Numbered from the stretch's first letter, positions 36,225 through 45,757 are shown. The stretch is 64,000 nt of DNA from Bacteroidota bacterium (GCA_018268015.1 JAFDXJ010000003.1:1-64000); one strand, 5' to 3'. Numbers and translations: made by a program. Notes: generated by a model not told the origin, from the sequence alone.

Positions 36225-37202
36225 ATGAATAAAGATGTGCTACGATTTTTTAAAAACTTATTGATATTCGCTGTTATCATGTTTATTGTTGATAGGGGAG
36301 TTGGTTCCATATTGGAATATTATTTCAAAAAGCAACCCATGGGAGATGATGCGGCTTTTGCACATGCATTAGATAATCCTACTGAAGATATTTTATTTTA
36401 TGGCAGCTCAAGGGCTGTACATACCTATGATTGCAGGATTTTTACCGACAGCCTTGGTCTATCCGCCTATAATTGTGGAAGGAACGCATCAAATATTATC
36501 TATCATGCAGCAATCATTTCGGCAGCATTTCAGAAGAGCACTCCAAAAGCTGTAGTACTGGATATTTCCCCCAAAGAATTGTCGTGGAAGAGTGGACAAG
36601 GTGGTGATGATGTCCTTTCAGCAATGATTCTGCCCTATATTACAACCAATAAAAATTTTGAAGCACTGGCAAAAGAACTGTTTCCGAAGGAACTGATCAA
36701 AGCAAAAATTTCAAAGTTATATACATATAACTCTATGATTGCCAGCATCATTAGAAACTCAAACCGTACTCATAATGATAATATCAACGGTTATCAGCCC
36801 TTACATGGTACTAATGTTGATGAAGGACCCAAATTGGTAGATGCGGCAAAATCTGAAGTGAGCGCTTTTGCAGCGGAGAAACTGGAATATTTTGTAAAAA
36901 CAGTAACGGATCACCATGTGCCGCTTATTGTGATTATGTCTCCGATTTATGCATTGCCGGCTCCACCAACTCCTTCAATGATAGAAACAAAAAAAATATT
37001 GGATAAATATCATGTACAACTTTGGGATTACGCTTTTGATTCTGCCTTTATAAAAAAGGAATATTTTTATGACCTGGTTCACCTCAATGCTAAAGGAGGC
37101 GATTTATTTTCAAGTCTTATAGCATCCCGGATGAAAGAAATGGGTATCGTAAATAAAGATTCAGTATTAAATGAAAGTAAAAAGGCAAATGAATTGAAAT
37201 AA
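36225..37202 (+). CDS. Membrane-anchored SGNH-type acetyltransferase partner
   Basis: This 325-residue protein has one N-terminal transmembrane helix (residues ~10-27, LLIFAVIMFIVDRGVGSIL) and an extracytoplasmic SGNH-like domain. The nucleophile block is FYGSSRAVH (~60), NCGRNASN gives the Gly/Asn blocks, and DLVHLNAKG near the C-terminus gives the Asp-His pair. These features fit the DltD/AlgJ/PatB group that receives acetyl from an MBOAT and transfers it to the polymer. The exact family is inferred from motifs and context. A 146-bp gap and a strong promoter separate it from the export genes. Confidence 0.78.
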   Translation: MNKDVLRFFKNLLIFAVIMFIVDRGVGSILEYYFKKQPMGDDAAFAHALDNPTEDILFYGSSRAVHTYDCRIFTDSLGLSAYNCGRNASNIIYHAAIISAAFQKSTPKAVVLDISPKELSWKSGQGGDDVLSAMILPYITTNKNFEALAKELFPKELIKAKISKLYTYNSMIASIIRNSNRTHNDNINGYQPLHGTNVDEGPKLVDAAKSEVSAFAAEKLEYFVKTVTDHHVPLIVIMSPIYALPAPPTPSMIETKKILDKYHVQLWDYAFDSAFIKKEYFYDLVHLNAKGGDLFSSLIASRMKEMGIVNKDSVLNESKKANELK

Positions 37203-37274
37203 TAATCTTTCTCGGGAGATGATTGAAAAATAAAAGAATAACAATGTTTAACATATTATGTAACCCTCAAATAA

Positions 37275-37293
37275 ATTTGAATTTGGTTCAAAT
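37275..37293. promoter_or_regulatory. Operator-like inverted repeat over a -33 box
   Basis: A perfect 7-bp inverted repeat (ATTTGAA, 5-nt centre, TTCAAAT) whose centre contains the -33 TTTG of the promoter for the export and sulfation operon. A bound dimer would cover the -33 box. Confidence 0.55.
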
Positions 37294-37313
37294 GAAAAGG
37301 GCTACTACATTTG
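37282..37313 (+). promoter_or_regulatory. Promoter of the polysaccharide export/sulfation operon
   Basis: TTTG (37282-37285), 20-bp spacer, TACATTTG (37306-37313): a full match to the Bacteroidota consensus in both boxes and spacing. The predicted leader is about 30 nt before ATG 37349. Confidence 0.75.
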
Positions 37314-37348
37314 TACGAATTTTTTTAAAAAATATATATTAAATACAC

Positions 37349-38170
37349 ATGACACTTCAGAAAGCAACAAAAAAACTTTCCACTTTTTTAGTCTTCACTT
37401 CCATAGTGGTTGGATTGTTTTCATGCAAAACAGAACGTATCGCTTATTTTAAAGATGTTACGGATTCTACATCACAAGTAAAAAATGTAACCTTACCCGC
37501 GTTTACATCTCCAATAGTTAATGTGGATGATATTTTGAATATAACAGTACAAACCATTGACCCTGCTGCCAACCAGATTTTAAACCAGGGTAACCTGCCT
37601 GTTTTGTCCGGGAATGCCGCCGGTAATTCTTTGGGAGGCAGCCAGTTGATTGTGGCAGGCTATCTTGTAAATAAAGAAGGTAAGGTGCATATGCCTTATG
37701 TAGGGGATGTAATGGTCAAAGGGCTGACCACAGAACAGGTGCGGGATGTAGTGATCTCCAAAATTTCTGTGTATTTTAAAGAACCGGTTGTGAATGTACG
37801 TTTTGCCAACTTTAAAGTGACTATTTTGGGAGAGGTGAAAAACCCCTCAACATATATTATTCCTAATGAGAAGCCAACTGTAATAGATGCTTTAGGCCTG
37901 GCCGGAGATATTACTATTTATGGCAGAAGAGATAATGTAATGCTCATCCGGGATATCAATGGTCAAAAAGAAATTACCCGTCTTGATTTAGATAATACCA
38001 CATCTATCAGCTCACCTTATTTTTATTTACGTCCCAATGATGTGATTTATGTAGAACCCACTGCTTCCAGAGTTGAAAGCACTAATTCATACAGGGTAAG
38101 AGATATTGCATTGATTGGTTCCGCATTATCTTTATTAATCATTTTATCATCACGCGTTTTATTCCGTTAG
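37349..38170 (+). CDS. Wza-like polysaccharide export lipoprotein
   Basis: This 273-residue outer-membrane lipoprotein has the lipobox LFSC near residue 25. A poly-export domain follows (ILNITVQTIDPAANQIL), then an SLBB-like region (ILGEVKNPSTYIIPNEKPTVIDALGLAGD). A C-terminal hydrophobic helix (IALIGSALSLLIILSSRVLF), typical of Bacteroidota members, ends it. It should form the outer-membrane channel for the polymer, working with the Wzc-like protein encoded 36 bp downstream. It is first in the long operon behind the consensus promoter. Confidence 0.93.
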   Translation: MTLQKATKKLSTFLVFTSIVVGLFSCKTERIAYFKDVTDSTSQVKNVTLPAFTSPIVNVDDILNITVQTIDPAANQILNQGNLPVLSGNAAGNSLGGSQLIVAGYLVNKEGKVHMPYVGDVMVKGLTTEQVRDVVISKISVYFKEPVVNVRFANFKVTILGEVKNPSTYIIPNEKPTVIDALGLAGDITIYGRRDNVMLIRDINGQKEITRLDLDNTTSISSPYFYLRPNDVIYVEPTASRVESTNSYRVRDIALIGSALSLLIILSSRVLFR

Positions 38171-38206
38171 ATTTATTGAGGTATTCATCCTAAATTTTAT
38201 TTTTCA

Positions 38207-40600
38207 ATGCAAGATCCGAATAGCACACACATACAAGTATATAATGAGAAAGGGAATGATTTTGACTTTAAGTACCTTGTTGCCAAAGTTTTAGGAAATT
38301 GGTACTGGTATGTATTATCAGGCATCCTGTGTTTTGGCATAGCCATTCTATATAATATTTATGCAACTCCTATGTACCATACGTATTCAAGAGTATTGGT
38401 AAATGGTGAAAATGGAAATAAAACATCTGCCGGTTTGAGTGAAAGTTCCATTCTTACTGATTTGGGATTGTTTTCAACACAGACGGATGTAAACAATGAA
38501 TTGCAGATTATCCTGTCCAAAACGATTTTAAACCAAGCTATTCGAGACCTCCAGTTAAATGTTACTTATTGGTCACAAGGAGATATTCGATACCAGGAAA
38601 GTTATGATAAATCTCCTTTTTTTATTAAAATCCTGAATCTTGTAGATGTTATAGACAAACCATTTGAATATGATATTCGAATAAATAAAAATAAAGTTTC
38701 ATTTACTGATGATGAAACAGATAGTAGCTTCACGGCCACTTGGGGTGATACTTTAAATTTTCATTATGGCAAATGGGTATTAGAGAAAAACCCTGCAGCA
38801 GAGGAAACCGATTCAACCCATCAATTGGGGATGAAAATTGATAGTTATGGCAATACCTATATGAATGTGTACCTGGATAATGTTACTGCATTTATCACCA
38901 CTACAGATGTTACTACAATTGATCTCAATGTGGATGTTTCCATAAGGAAAAAAGGAGAGGATCTTTTAAATAAAATTATTCAGCTCTATGTTCAAAGTAG
39001 TGTTGACGCAAACAACAAGGTAGCAGATAGTACTATAGCATTTATAGATTCAAGAATGGTAGGCGTTTCAAAAGAATTAGGTGATATAGATAGAAATATT
39101 GAAGGGTTTAAAAAAAGCAATAACCTTACGGATTTAGATGTTCAATCTAAAGCGCTGGTAGAAACGACTGCAGATATTCAAAACCAGGTTTCTCAGCAAG
39201 ATGTGCAAATCAAAGTAATTCAGGATTTAATCAATTACTTAAATGATGATCGGAATAATGAAAGAATAATGCCGACTACAGCGCCCATTTCTGACCCGGC
39301 TTTTGTGGCCTTATTAGAAAGGTATAATTCAATGCAATTGGACCGGCAAAAATCTTTGCTAAACCTGACTGAAAACAATCCTGCAGTTAAAAGTATAGAT
39401 ATGCAACTGGTTCAGCAAAGAAGTGATTTGTTGAAAATGTTAAAGACATTTTTAAATGGGCTGGTAGTAAATCAAGCTGACCTGAAAAGGAGGAATAGTC
39501 TCGTAGATAATTCTGTTCAAAAGGTTCCCACACAACAACGCATTTACCTTGACTATTCTCGTCAGCAGGCTGTTCTCCAGGGGTTATTTACCTATCTTTT
39601 ACAAACAAAAGAGCAAACTGAAGTATCCAGGTACAATAATATTTCGCCAATTCGTATTATTGATGCACCTCAGGCTGATCCATTGCCTTATTGGCCAAGT
39701 GGTTTAATTTTATATTTATCTGCATTCGTTTTGGGATGTTTAATTCCATCTGCCGTATTGTTCTTTAAAGAATTATTGAATAATAAAGTTTTAACGCCCA
39801 ATGATATCAGTAATGAAACCAGCGTACCGGTAGTAGCAGAAATCAACCACAATAAATCGGAAGATGTGATTGCTGTAGCTAAAGATTCCCGTACGGCTAT
39901 TTCTGAGCAATTCCGCACATTAAGGACCAATATGCAATACCTTATGACCGGATCGGATGATAAAGTAGTGATGATGACATCCAGTATGAGTGGTGAGGGA
40001 AAAACTTTTGTGGCAATCAACCTGGGTAGCGCCCTGGCGATTTCCGGCAAAAAAGTAGTGATAGTGGAAATGGACTTACGTAAACCAAAAGTTTCATCTG
40101 CATTAGGTATAAGCAATGAAAATGGGATGACAAATTATATTGTTACCAATGTACCGGAAAGCTCTGTCATTAAACCCACACAAATACATGAAAATTGCTT
40201 CCTGGTAAGTTCAGGCACTATTCCGCCAAACCCTTCTGAATTAATTACCAATCCTAAGGTTGCTTCATTATTTACTTACCTGCGTGAAAATTTTGATTAT
40301 ATCATTGTTGATGCACCACCGGTTGGATTAGTAACGGATGCACTCATTATTGGTCAGTTTACTGATTTGAATTTTTATATTATTCGTCAGAAATACACAT
40401 TTAAACGTCAAATAAAATTAGTAGAAGAACTTTTTATCAATAACCGCCTGAAGAGATTAAACATCATATTAAATGATGTGAAGAAAATCGCCGGTTACAA
40501 TTATGGATATGGTTATGGTTATGGTAAAGGTTATGGCTATGGATATTATGAAGAGAAAAAGCAAAAATCCCTTTTGAAAAGAATGTTTTCAAAAAATTAA
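38207..40600 (+). CDS. Wzc-like tyrosine autokinase / polysaccharide co-polymerase
   Basis: This 797-residue inner-membrane protein has a first transmembrane helix at ~32-52, a large periplasmic Wzz/GNVR region with coiled coils (~270-450) and a second helix at ~500-520. The cytoplasmic BY-kinase domain has Walker A SSMSGEGKTFVAINLG (~590-605), Walker A' IVEMDLRKP and Walker B FDYIIVDAPP. The C-terminal tail has nine tyrosines in a Gly-Tyr repeat (AGYNYGYGYG ... GYGYYEEKK), the presumed autophosphorylation cluster. It controls chain length and export with the Wza-like lipoprotein. The cognate phosphatase is not in the window. Confidence 0.95.
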   Translation: MQDPNSTHIQVYNEKGNDFDFKYLVAKVLGNWYWYVLSGILCFGIAILYNIYATPMYHTYSRVLVNGENGNKTSAGLSESSILTDLGLFSTQTDVNNELQIILSKTILNQAIRDLQLNVTYWSQGDIRYQESYDKSPFFIKILNLVDVIDKPFEYDIRINKNKVSFTDDETDSSFTATWGDTLNFHYGKWVLEKNPAAEETDSTHQLGMKIDSYGNTYMNVYLDNVTAFITTTDVTTIDLNVDVSIRKKGEDLLNKIIQLYVQSSVDANNKVADSTIAFIDSRMVGVSKELGDIDRNIEGFKKSNNLTDLDVQSKALVETTADIQNQVSQQDVQIKVIQDLINYLNDDRNNERIMPTTAPISDPAFVALLERYNSMQLDRQKSLLNLTENNPAVKSIDMQLVQQRSDLLKMLKTFLNGLVVNQADLKRRNSLVDNSVQKVPTQQRIYLDYSRQQAVLQGLFTYLLQTKEQTEVSRYNNISPIRIIDAPQADPLPYWPSGLILYLSAFVLGCLIPSAVLFFKELLNNKVLTPNDISNETSVPVVAEINHNKSEDVIAVAKDSRTAISEQFRTLRTNMQYLMTGSDDKVVMMTSSMSGEGKTFVAINLGSALAISGKKVVIVEMDLRKPKVSSALGISNENGMTNYIVTNVPESSVIKPTQIHENCFLVSSGTIPPNPSELITNPKVASLFTYLRENFDYIIVDAPPVGLVTDALIIGQFTDLNFYIIRQKYTFKRQIKLVEELFINNRLKRLNIILNDVKKIAGYNYGYGYGYGKGYGYGYYEEKKQKSLLKRMFSKN
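40493..40550 (+). repeat. In-frame 6-bp repeat coding the Gly-Tyr tail of the kinase
   Basis: Imperfect copies of GGTTAT/GGATAT encode consecutive Gly-Tyr pairs, broken once by GGTAAA. The unit is a multiple of three, so gain or loss of copies would change tyrosine number without a frameshift. Confidence 0.7.
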
Positions 40601-40671
40601 TCATTCGCTGAATAAGAACGTATTTTAAAATCTAAAATCCTGTACTTATACGTTAAGGATAAATTATTAGA

Positions 40672-41580
40672 ATGAAAACATATGCGAAGCCTTTGATATT
40701 TATAGGCTCCGGCAGATCGGGCTCTACTGTTATATCTGAAATTATTTTTCGTCATGAACAACTTGCCTGGCCTTCCAATTACCAGGAAAAATTTCCAACA
40801 TCCACAGCCATCAATTATTTACGAAGGTTATTTGAAAACAGGTATTGGCATATTTATGGCCAGAAACCTCAACTCAATAAAGTATCCTTTTTTAATAAGT
40901 TCATTTTTAAACCTGTAGAAGCATACGATTTCTGGGAATATATAACAGGTAAACGGATTGATTTTTCAAGAGGATTTTTAATCCAAGAAAATGCTACAAA
41001 AGAAGAAGCCTCTTTTATTCGTACATTTTTTAATAAGATGGTTAAAAATCAGGGAAGATGCAGATTAAGCTTTAAAATCACCGGGCCATCGAGGATTGGT
41101 TATCTTAAAAGCATATTCCCGGATGCTTTATTCATCAATATCGTACGAGATCCATATTTTACTATTCAATCCTGGCTAAAAGTAGATTTCTGGCAGGATA
41201 AAGGCGCACATCAACTTTGGTGGCATGGTGCCTATTCAGATGAAGAAAATACATGGGCATTGGCGAATGCAGACCAATCTTGGTTATTGGCAGCTCTTCA
41301 ATATAAAAAAATTCAAGACACTACAAGAGAAGAAATAGCCTTGCACAAAGTTCCATGTATGACTGTAGCTTATGAAGATTTTGTAGAAAACCCGGAACGT
41401 AGCATTGCAGCGATTTTGTCTTTTGCAGAATTGCCGGATTCTCCACAAATAGAAAAATATTTAAAAGAAAACAAGATTTATAATCAAAATAGAAAACAAC
41501 TCTCAGACGATCCCGATATGTTGGAACAGAAAGAAAAAATTGACCAGATTCTCTCCGGCCACTTTTCATTTTCCTTGTAA
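40672..41580 (+). CDS. Sulfotransferase 1 (PAPS-dependent, Sulfotransfer_3-like)
   Basis: This 302-residue cytoplasmic protein has the 5'-phosphosulfate loop FIGSGRSGSTVISEIIF near residues 10-26 and the 3'-phosphate-binding segment FINIVRDPYFTIQSWL (~157-172). It moves sulfate from PAPS to a hydroxyl or amine. The acceptor is inferred to be a sugar unit of the polymer. A second conserved-looking piece is VAYEDFVENPERSIAAIL. It follows the Wzc-like kinase by 71 bp and is 5 bp upstream of sulfotransferase 2. Confidence 0.88.
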   Translation: MKTYAKPLIFIGSGRSGSTVISEIIFRHEQLAWPSNYQEKFPTSTAINYLRRLFENRYWHIYGQKPQLNKVSFFNKFIFKPVEAYDFWEYITGKRIDFSRGFLIQENATKEEASFIRTFFNKMVKNQGRCRLSFKITGPSRIGYLKSIFPDALFINIVRDPYFTIQSWLKVDFWQDKGAHQLWWHGAYSDEENTWALANADQSWLLAALQYKKIQDTTREEIALHKVPCMTVAYEDFVENPERSIAAILSFAELPDSPQIEKYLKENKIYNQNRKQLSDDPDMLEQKEKIDQILSGHFSFSL

Positions 41581-41585
41581 ATTTC

Positions 41586-42500
41586 ATGTACTTGATTATG
41601 AACGAAACACCCATGATACTGTATATTATTTCTGATAAAAGATCAGGATCCACTTTATTGGAAAATATATTATCCAAATCAGATGAAGCGGTATCATTGG
41701 GAGAAGTAGCCATGCTGAAAAACCATATCTTGAGAGAAGGTCCGGGAGAAAAATGGGGGTGGTCTTGTTCCTGTGGAGAAGCTCTTAATTCATGCGGGTT
41801 CTGGGCTCCTATAATAAAAGAGGTGCTTCCGGGGCAAACCGAAAATGAATTTGAAACAAAAATCAACTGGTCCTATACATCATTCCAATCATTTATATTT
41901 GGTTTGTTTCCACGATTATTTAAAAAGAAAATTTTTAAAAAAATACAATCTGAGAGGTCTGAAAAGGTAGTGAAAAATGTATTATCTGTGTATCATGCAG
42001 TATATGACAAGGCCAAAAAAAAATTTATCATAGATTCAACAAAATTACCCATACAGGCATTAGCTATTTACCAGAAAAGGAGCAACCTGCGGGTGAAATT
42101 TATTTTTTTAACCAGAGATATTAGAGGTATTGCATATTCCAAGAAAAAGAGCAAGGAAGGGAAAAATATCAAAGTATCTTTTAAAGATTTATATAAAGTG
42201 TGGCTTTATAAACGCTTCGCGAGATCTGTATTGACATTTATAAAAAAAGGAGATGCACTATCTATCCGATACGAAGATCTTGCGACGCATACGGAGAAGG
42301 AATTAAAAAAAATATTTTCATTTTCAGAAATGAAACCCTTCGACACGCCCACTTACATGGAACTAAACAATGATCATACATTAGGTGGTACGCCAAAACG
42401 TTTTGAGAAAAGGAAAATAAACCTGGATGAAACCTGGAAAAAATATTTTTTACATGAAAGAGCAAAAAATCTTTTTGGTGTATTCTTAAATAAAACCTGA
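41586..42500 (+). CDS. Sulfotransferase 2 (Sulfotransfer_3-like with CxCG motif)
   Basis: This 304-residue protein has a 5' loop ISDKRSGSTLLENIL (~15-29) and 3' segment FIFLTRDIRGIAYSKKK (~173-189). It carries the Cys pattern WSCSCGEALNSCGFW (~57-71), seen in a bacterial sulfotransferase subgroup and possibly binding metal. SIRYEDLATHTEKEL fits the family C-terminal block. It clearly differs from sulfotransferase 1, implying a different acceptor. It is 5 bp after sulfotransferase 1 and 2 bp before the flippase. Confidence 0.85.
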   Translation: MYLIMNETPMILYIISDKRSGSTLLENILSKSDEAVSLGEVAMLKNHILREGPGEKWGWSCSCGEALNSCGFWAPIIKEVLPGQTENEFETKINWSYTSFQSFIFGLFPRLFKKKIFKKIQSERSEKVVKNVLSVYHAVYDKAKKKFIIDSTKLPIQALAIYQKRSNLRVKFIFLTRDIRGIAYSKKKSKEGKNIKVSFKDLYKVWLYKRFARSVLTFIKKGDALSIRYEDLATHTEKELKKIFSFSEMKPFDTPTYMELNNDHTLGGTPKRFEKRKINLDETWKKYFLHERAKNLFGVFLNKT

Positions 42501-42502
42501 TT

Positions 42503-44038
42503 ATGCCGAATAAAAAAGTATTAGTAAAATCAGGAATCTGGCAATTATTAAATGTGTTTGTAATTGTTGCCTCCCAATTTATTTTTTATGCGGTCATGGC
42601 AAGATATGTAAACAAAGCAGCTTTTGGCCTTTTTGCCATTGCTAATGCATTTCTCAATTTTGTTACTTCGATTTCAGAGGCAGGCATGGGGGATGCTTTA
42701 TTACAAAGGCGGGTCGTAGAGCCTCAACATAAAAATGCAGCGCTTTTTTTTAGCCTGATTATTGCCCTGGTCATGTATATACTTTTTTATTTTGCATCTC
42801 CTTATATAGCTGAATATTACAAAGAACCTTCTCTTACATTAATTCTTCGTGTGGTAGGTCTTTTATTCTTTTTTCTTTCATTTGGATCTTCTTCCATGAA
42901 TCTTCTGCAAAAGGAGTTTAAGTTTAAAGAAATTTTTATTTGCGATGGCATGAGTATGCTCGCAAGTAATGTTTTAGGCGTCATTCTGGGAATATATGGT
43001 TATGGTGTTTGGGCAATGATCTGGTCTTTAGTGTTTTATTTTTTTTCTAAAAGCATTATCGTATGGTTTTATGAACCTTTGCCAATAAAAATAGGATCCA
43101 CATTAAAACATTGGAAAGACTTGTTTAACTATGGGATGGGGCTGACTTTAGTCCGTATTAATAATTACCTGAATAATTTTGGTATTACCTTATTTATAGG
43201 AAAACTGGTTCCTATTAATATATTAGGAGTTTTCGACAGAGCTTACAGGACAACGAGCCTTCCGGTAAGATACCTGGGAGACATGGTTCAAAAATTAATG
43301 GTTCCTTCGATGGTAAAAATTGGTGATGATGATAATGTGTTATTCCGATTTTTTTATAAAGGGTTGTCATTTTCCAATTCCATGCTTTTGCCTATCAGTT
43401 TTTTTTCAATTGTATTTTCAAAACCAATCGTTTTTATATTATTGGGACATCACTGGGGTGAAGCAATAATTCCCATGCAAATTTTACTTCTTTCATTACC
43501 GTTTCGTGTTTCTACAAAAGTGGCAGATGCACTCATGAGGGTCAGAAACCTGATTTATAAGAATGCAAATAGAAAATTTCAATATTTGATTGCCCTGGCC
43601 ATAGGTATCTGGATAGGCCATTATTGGGGCCTACCCGGAATTTGCTGGGGGGTTAGTCTGGCATCATTGCAAAACTATTTGTCCATGATTCTAACAATTC
43701 GTAACCGGGTATTTAAAAAGCAATGGCAAAAATTGATCATCAATCCTTTTGGCAATGGGCTTGTATTAACCTTGTGTATAGTGCCACCTGCTTATCTCAT
43801 TTATTACATCTTAATGTACTTCGTACATGATGAGGTGATCGCATTTACAGTGCTTTGTGTTGTTTTAGGAATATTTTTCAGTTATGCTTTTTTCAAAAAA
43901 CCAAAATTACTTGGAAAAGATTTTGCTCCCATTCGTGAACAACTCATGAGTATGATGAAGAAAAAGAAAAAAGGGAAAAATAAATTTAGTAAAGAGGGTA
44001 TCGAAGTCGAAAATGAAATAATTGAGTATGGTGAATAA
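42503..44038 (+). CDS. Wzx-like polysaccharide flippase
   Basis: This 511-residue protein has about 12-14 predicted membrane helices of the polysaccharide_synt/MATE-like fold. It starts VLVKSGIWQLLNVFVIVASQFIFY, includes the family block FGLFAIANAFLNFVTSISEAGMGDALLQ and the mid-chain FGITLFIGKLVPINILGVFDRAYR, and ends in a Lys-rich cytosolic tail. It should flip lipid-linked repeat units to the periplasm. It is embedded between sulfotransferases 2 and 3 and overlaps the start of the latter by 11 bp, indicating translational coupling. Confidence 0.92.
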   Translation: MPNKKVLVKSGIWQLLNVFVIVASQFIFYAVMARYVNKAAFGLFAIANAFLNFVTSISEAGMGDALLQRRVVEPQHKNAALFFSLIIALVMYILFYFASPYIAEYYKEPSLTLILRVVGLLFFFLSFGSSSMNLLQKEFKFKEIFICDGMSMLASNVLGVILGIYGYGVWAMIWSLVFYFFSKSIIVWFYEPLPIKIGSTLKHWKDLFNYGMGLTLVRINNYLNNFGITLFIGKLVPINILGVFDRAYRTTSLPVRYLGDMVQKLMVPSMVKIGDDDNVLFRFFYKGLSFSNSMLLPISFFSIVFSKPIVFILLGHHWGEAIIPMQILLLSLPFRVSTKVADALMRVRNLIYKNANRKFQYLIALAIGIWIGHYWGLPGICWGVSLASLQNYLSMILTIRNRVFKKQWQKLIINPFGNGLVLTLCIVPPAYLIYYILMYFVHDEVIAFTVLCVVLGIFFSYAFFKKPKLLGKDFAPIREQLMSMMKKKKKGKNKFSKEGIEVENEIIEYGE

Positions 44039-44780
44039 GGGGACAAAATTTGTAATAATAACGTTACCCAGATCCGGGTCAACTGTTTTAGTAAAAACGC
44101 TGGACCATCACCCGGAAATATATTGTGCCGGGGAGTTATTTTATTTCTCAGGTAACATTTACCATACAGAAAATCAATTTCCTTTTTGGAAAATAAAAAA
44201 TCTGGGAAATAAAATAAATTATGTCATCAACTTCCCCAATGTGTGGTTTCGCCTAAAGCGATTCATGAATGCTTTTTATCTAAACCAGGATCCAAAATTT
44301 ATTGCAGTAGGTTATAAAATGATGTATCAGCATATATTATACATGCCTGGTATCATGACATACTTAAAAAAGAATCATGTAAAAGTGATCCTGTTGACCC
44401 GGAATGATCTGTTGAGAAATGCCTTATCAGATATGAGAGCAAGGGAGAGTGGTATATATCATCGGGAACCTGGGGGGCAACATAACCCGGATAAAAAATT
44501 ACATGTAAATTTGGAACTTTTGTCAGAGAAGATGAAGGAAACCAAAAGATGGGCAGATAAACTTCATCAGGTAGTAAAAGGGATGGATATACTGGAAATT
44601 GATTATGCTGATTTTGGAGACTGGACTGCGATGACCGGTAAAATTTTTAATTTCCTGGGAGTTTCTAATATAAATCTTCGGCCGGCATCTGAAAGGTTAA
44701 ATCCCTTAATGCTGGATGACATGATTGAAAATGCAGAAGAAGTAAAAAAATGGGCTATTAAGAATGGCTATTCCAAATGA
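44028..44780 (+). CDS. Sulfotransferase 3
   Basis: The start is placed at ATG 44028, inside the end of the flippase gene (250 residues). The 5' loop FVIITLPRSGSTVLVKTLDHHPEI is at ~7-30 and the 3' segment VILLTRNDLLRNALSDMRAR at ~120-139. After the 5' loop, IYCAGELFYF resembles Stf0/Sulfotransfer_3-type enzymes, and the shorter length also points there. Acceptor unknown, presumed sugar. It is coupled to the flippase and followed by sulfotransferase 4 after 24 bp. Confidence 0.85.
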   Translation: MVNKGTKFVIITLPRSGSTVLVKTLDHHPEIYCAGELFYFSGNIYHTENQFPFWKIKNLGNKINYVINFPNVWFRLKRFMNAFYLNQDPKFIAVGYKMMYQHILYMPGIMTYLKKNHVKVILLTRNDLLRNALSDMRARESGIYHREPGGQHNPDKKLHVNLELLSEKMKETKRWADKLHQVVKGMDILEIDYADFGDWTAMTGKIFNFLGVSNINLRPASERLNPLMLDDMIENAEEVKKWAIKNGYSK

Positions 44781-44804
44781 TCATTAAAAAAAATATTGAA
44801 TTAT

Positions 44805-45725
44805 ATGCATCCTAATTTTATTGTAGCTGGACCACCAAAATGTTCTTCCAGTTCATTGCATTATTATCTTGGCCAGCATCCGGAAATATATGCATCTAAA
44901 ATAAAAGAAACCCGCTTTTTCAGTTTACATTATGAAAAAGGCATGGCTTATTACGAAACTTTTTTTGCAGAAGCAACAAATGAAAAAGCTATTGGTGAAA
45001 CGACTCCCAGTTATTCATTTCTGCCTTTTGTAGCAGACAGAATCAAATTACATTACCCGGATATTCGTTTGATATTCTGTTTGCGGAATCCAATTGACAG
45101 AGCTTTTTCCAGTTGGCGTATGCAACAAGGCCGGGGTACAGAAACCCAGTCATTCCGAGAAGCCATAGATATCAATAAAAATCAAATAGCTATACAACAA
45201 ATTTCACTTGAAGGAGAGGAAGGTGCACGAAGATGGGTACAAAGTCATGAAAAACATGATGATGACGCAACCCGTTTACGCACCTATATACAAGCCGGAA
45301 TGTATACGGAAATCATAAAATCATATCGTCAAAGATTTGACGATGGGCAGATAAAAATTATCTTTGCAGAAGATTTAATTCAGCATTTTGACGAAACAAT
45401 GTGTGATTTATTTCGTTTTTTAAAGGTGGATGAAAAATATATAGTACAGGATAAAGAGATTGTCAATTATAATTTTAGCAGATCAGCTAATAAATTAGCC
45501 AATAAAATCCTGGGAGTCAAAACAACCTTAAAAATTGCTGAAAAAATCCCTGATTTCATCAAAAATAAAATGAAATCCGCCATGCGAGAGAAAGAGCCTG
45601 TAAAATTAAGCTTTGAAGACCGGCTTTACGTTTGGGATATTTTTAAAGAGGATGTCGAAAAATTAGAAAAGTTATTAAATATTGATTTAATGCATTGGAA
45701 ACCAAAGTTGAAAACCCAAGCATAA
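44805..45725 (+). CDS. Sulfotransferase 4 (Sulfotransfer_1/NDST-like)
   Basis: The ATG at 44805 gives 306 residues; a TTG three codons upstream is a weaker start. The 5' loop is FIVAGPPKCSSSSLHYYLGQHPEIY (residues 5-29), with Cys-Ser-Ser in place of the common Gly-Thr-Thr. The 3' segment is LIFCLRNPIDRAFSSWRMQ (~85-103). KETRFFSLHYEKGMAYYETFF resembles glycosaminoglycan-type sulfotransferases. It is clearly paralogous to sulfotransferase 6 (same length, shared GPPK, SLHYYLGQHPEI and KETRFF blocks). Confidence 0.9.
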   Translation: MHPNFIVAGPPKCSSSSLHYYLGQHPEIYASKIKETRFFSLHYEKGMAYYETFFAEATNEKAIGETTPSYSFLPFVADRIKLHYPDIRLIFCLRNPIDRAFSSWRMQQGRGTETQSFREAIDINKNQIAIQQISLEGEEGARRWVQSHEKHDDDATRLRTYIQAGMYTEIIKSYRQRFDDGQIKIIFAEDLIQHFDETMCDLFRFLKVDEKYIVQDKEIVNYNFSRSANKLANKILGVKTTLKIAEKIPDFIKNKMKSAMREKEPVKLSFEDRLYVWDIFKEDVEKLEKLLNIDLMHWKPKLKTQA

Positions 45726-45757
45726 CTCCATTCATTGAAAAGAAAAAAAAATCATTT

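Noticed and set aside
40493..40550. CRISPR or mini-satellite reading of the GGTTAT repeats
   Set aside because: No spacers, unit of 6 bp, and in frame within a kinase gene.
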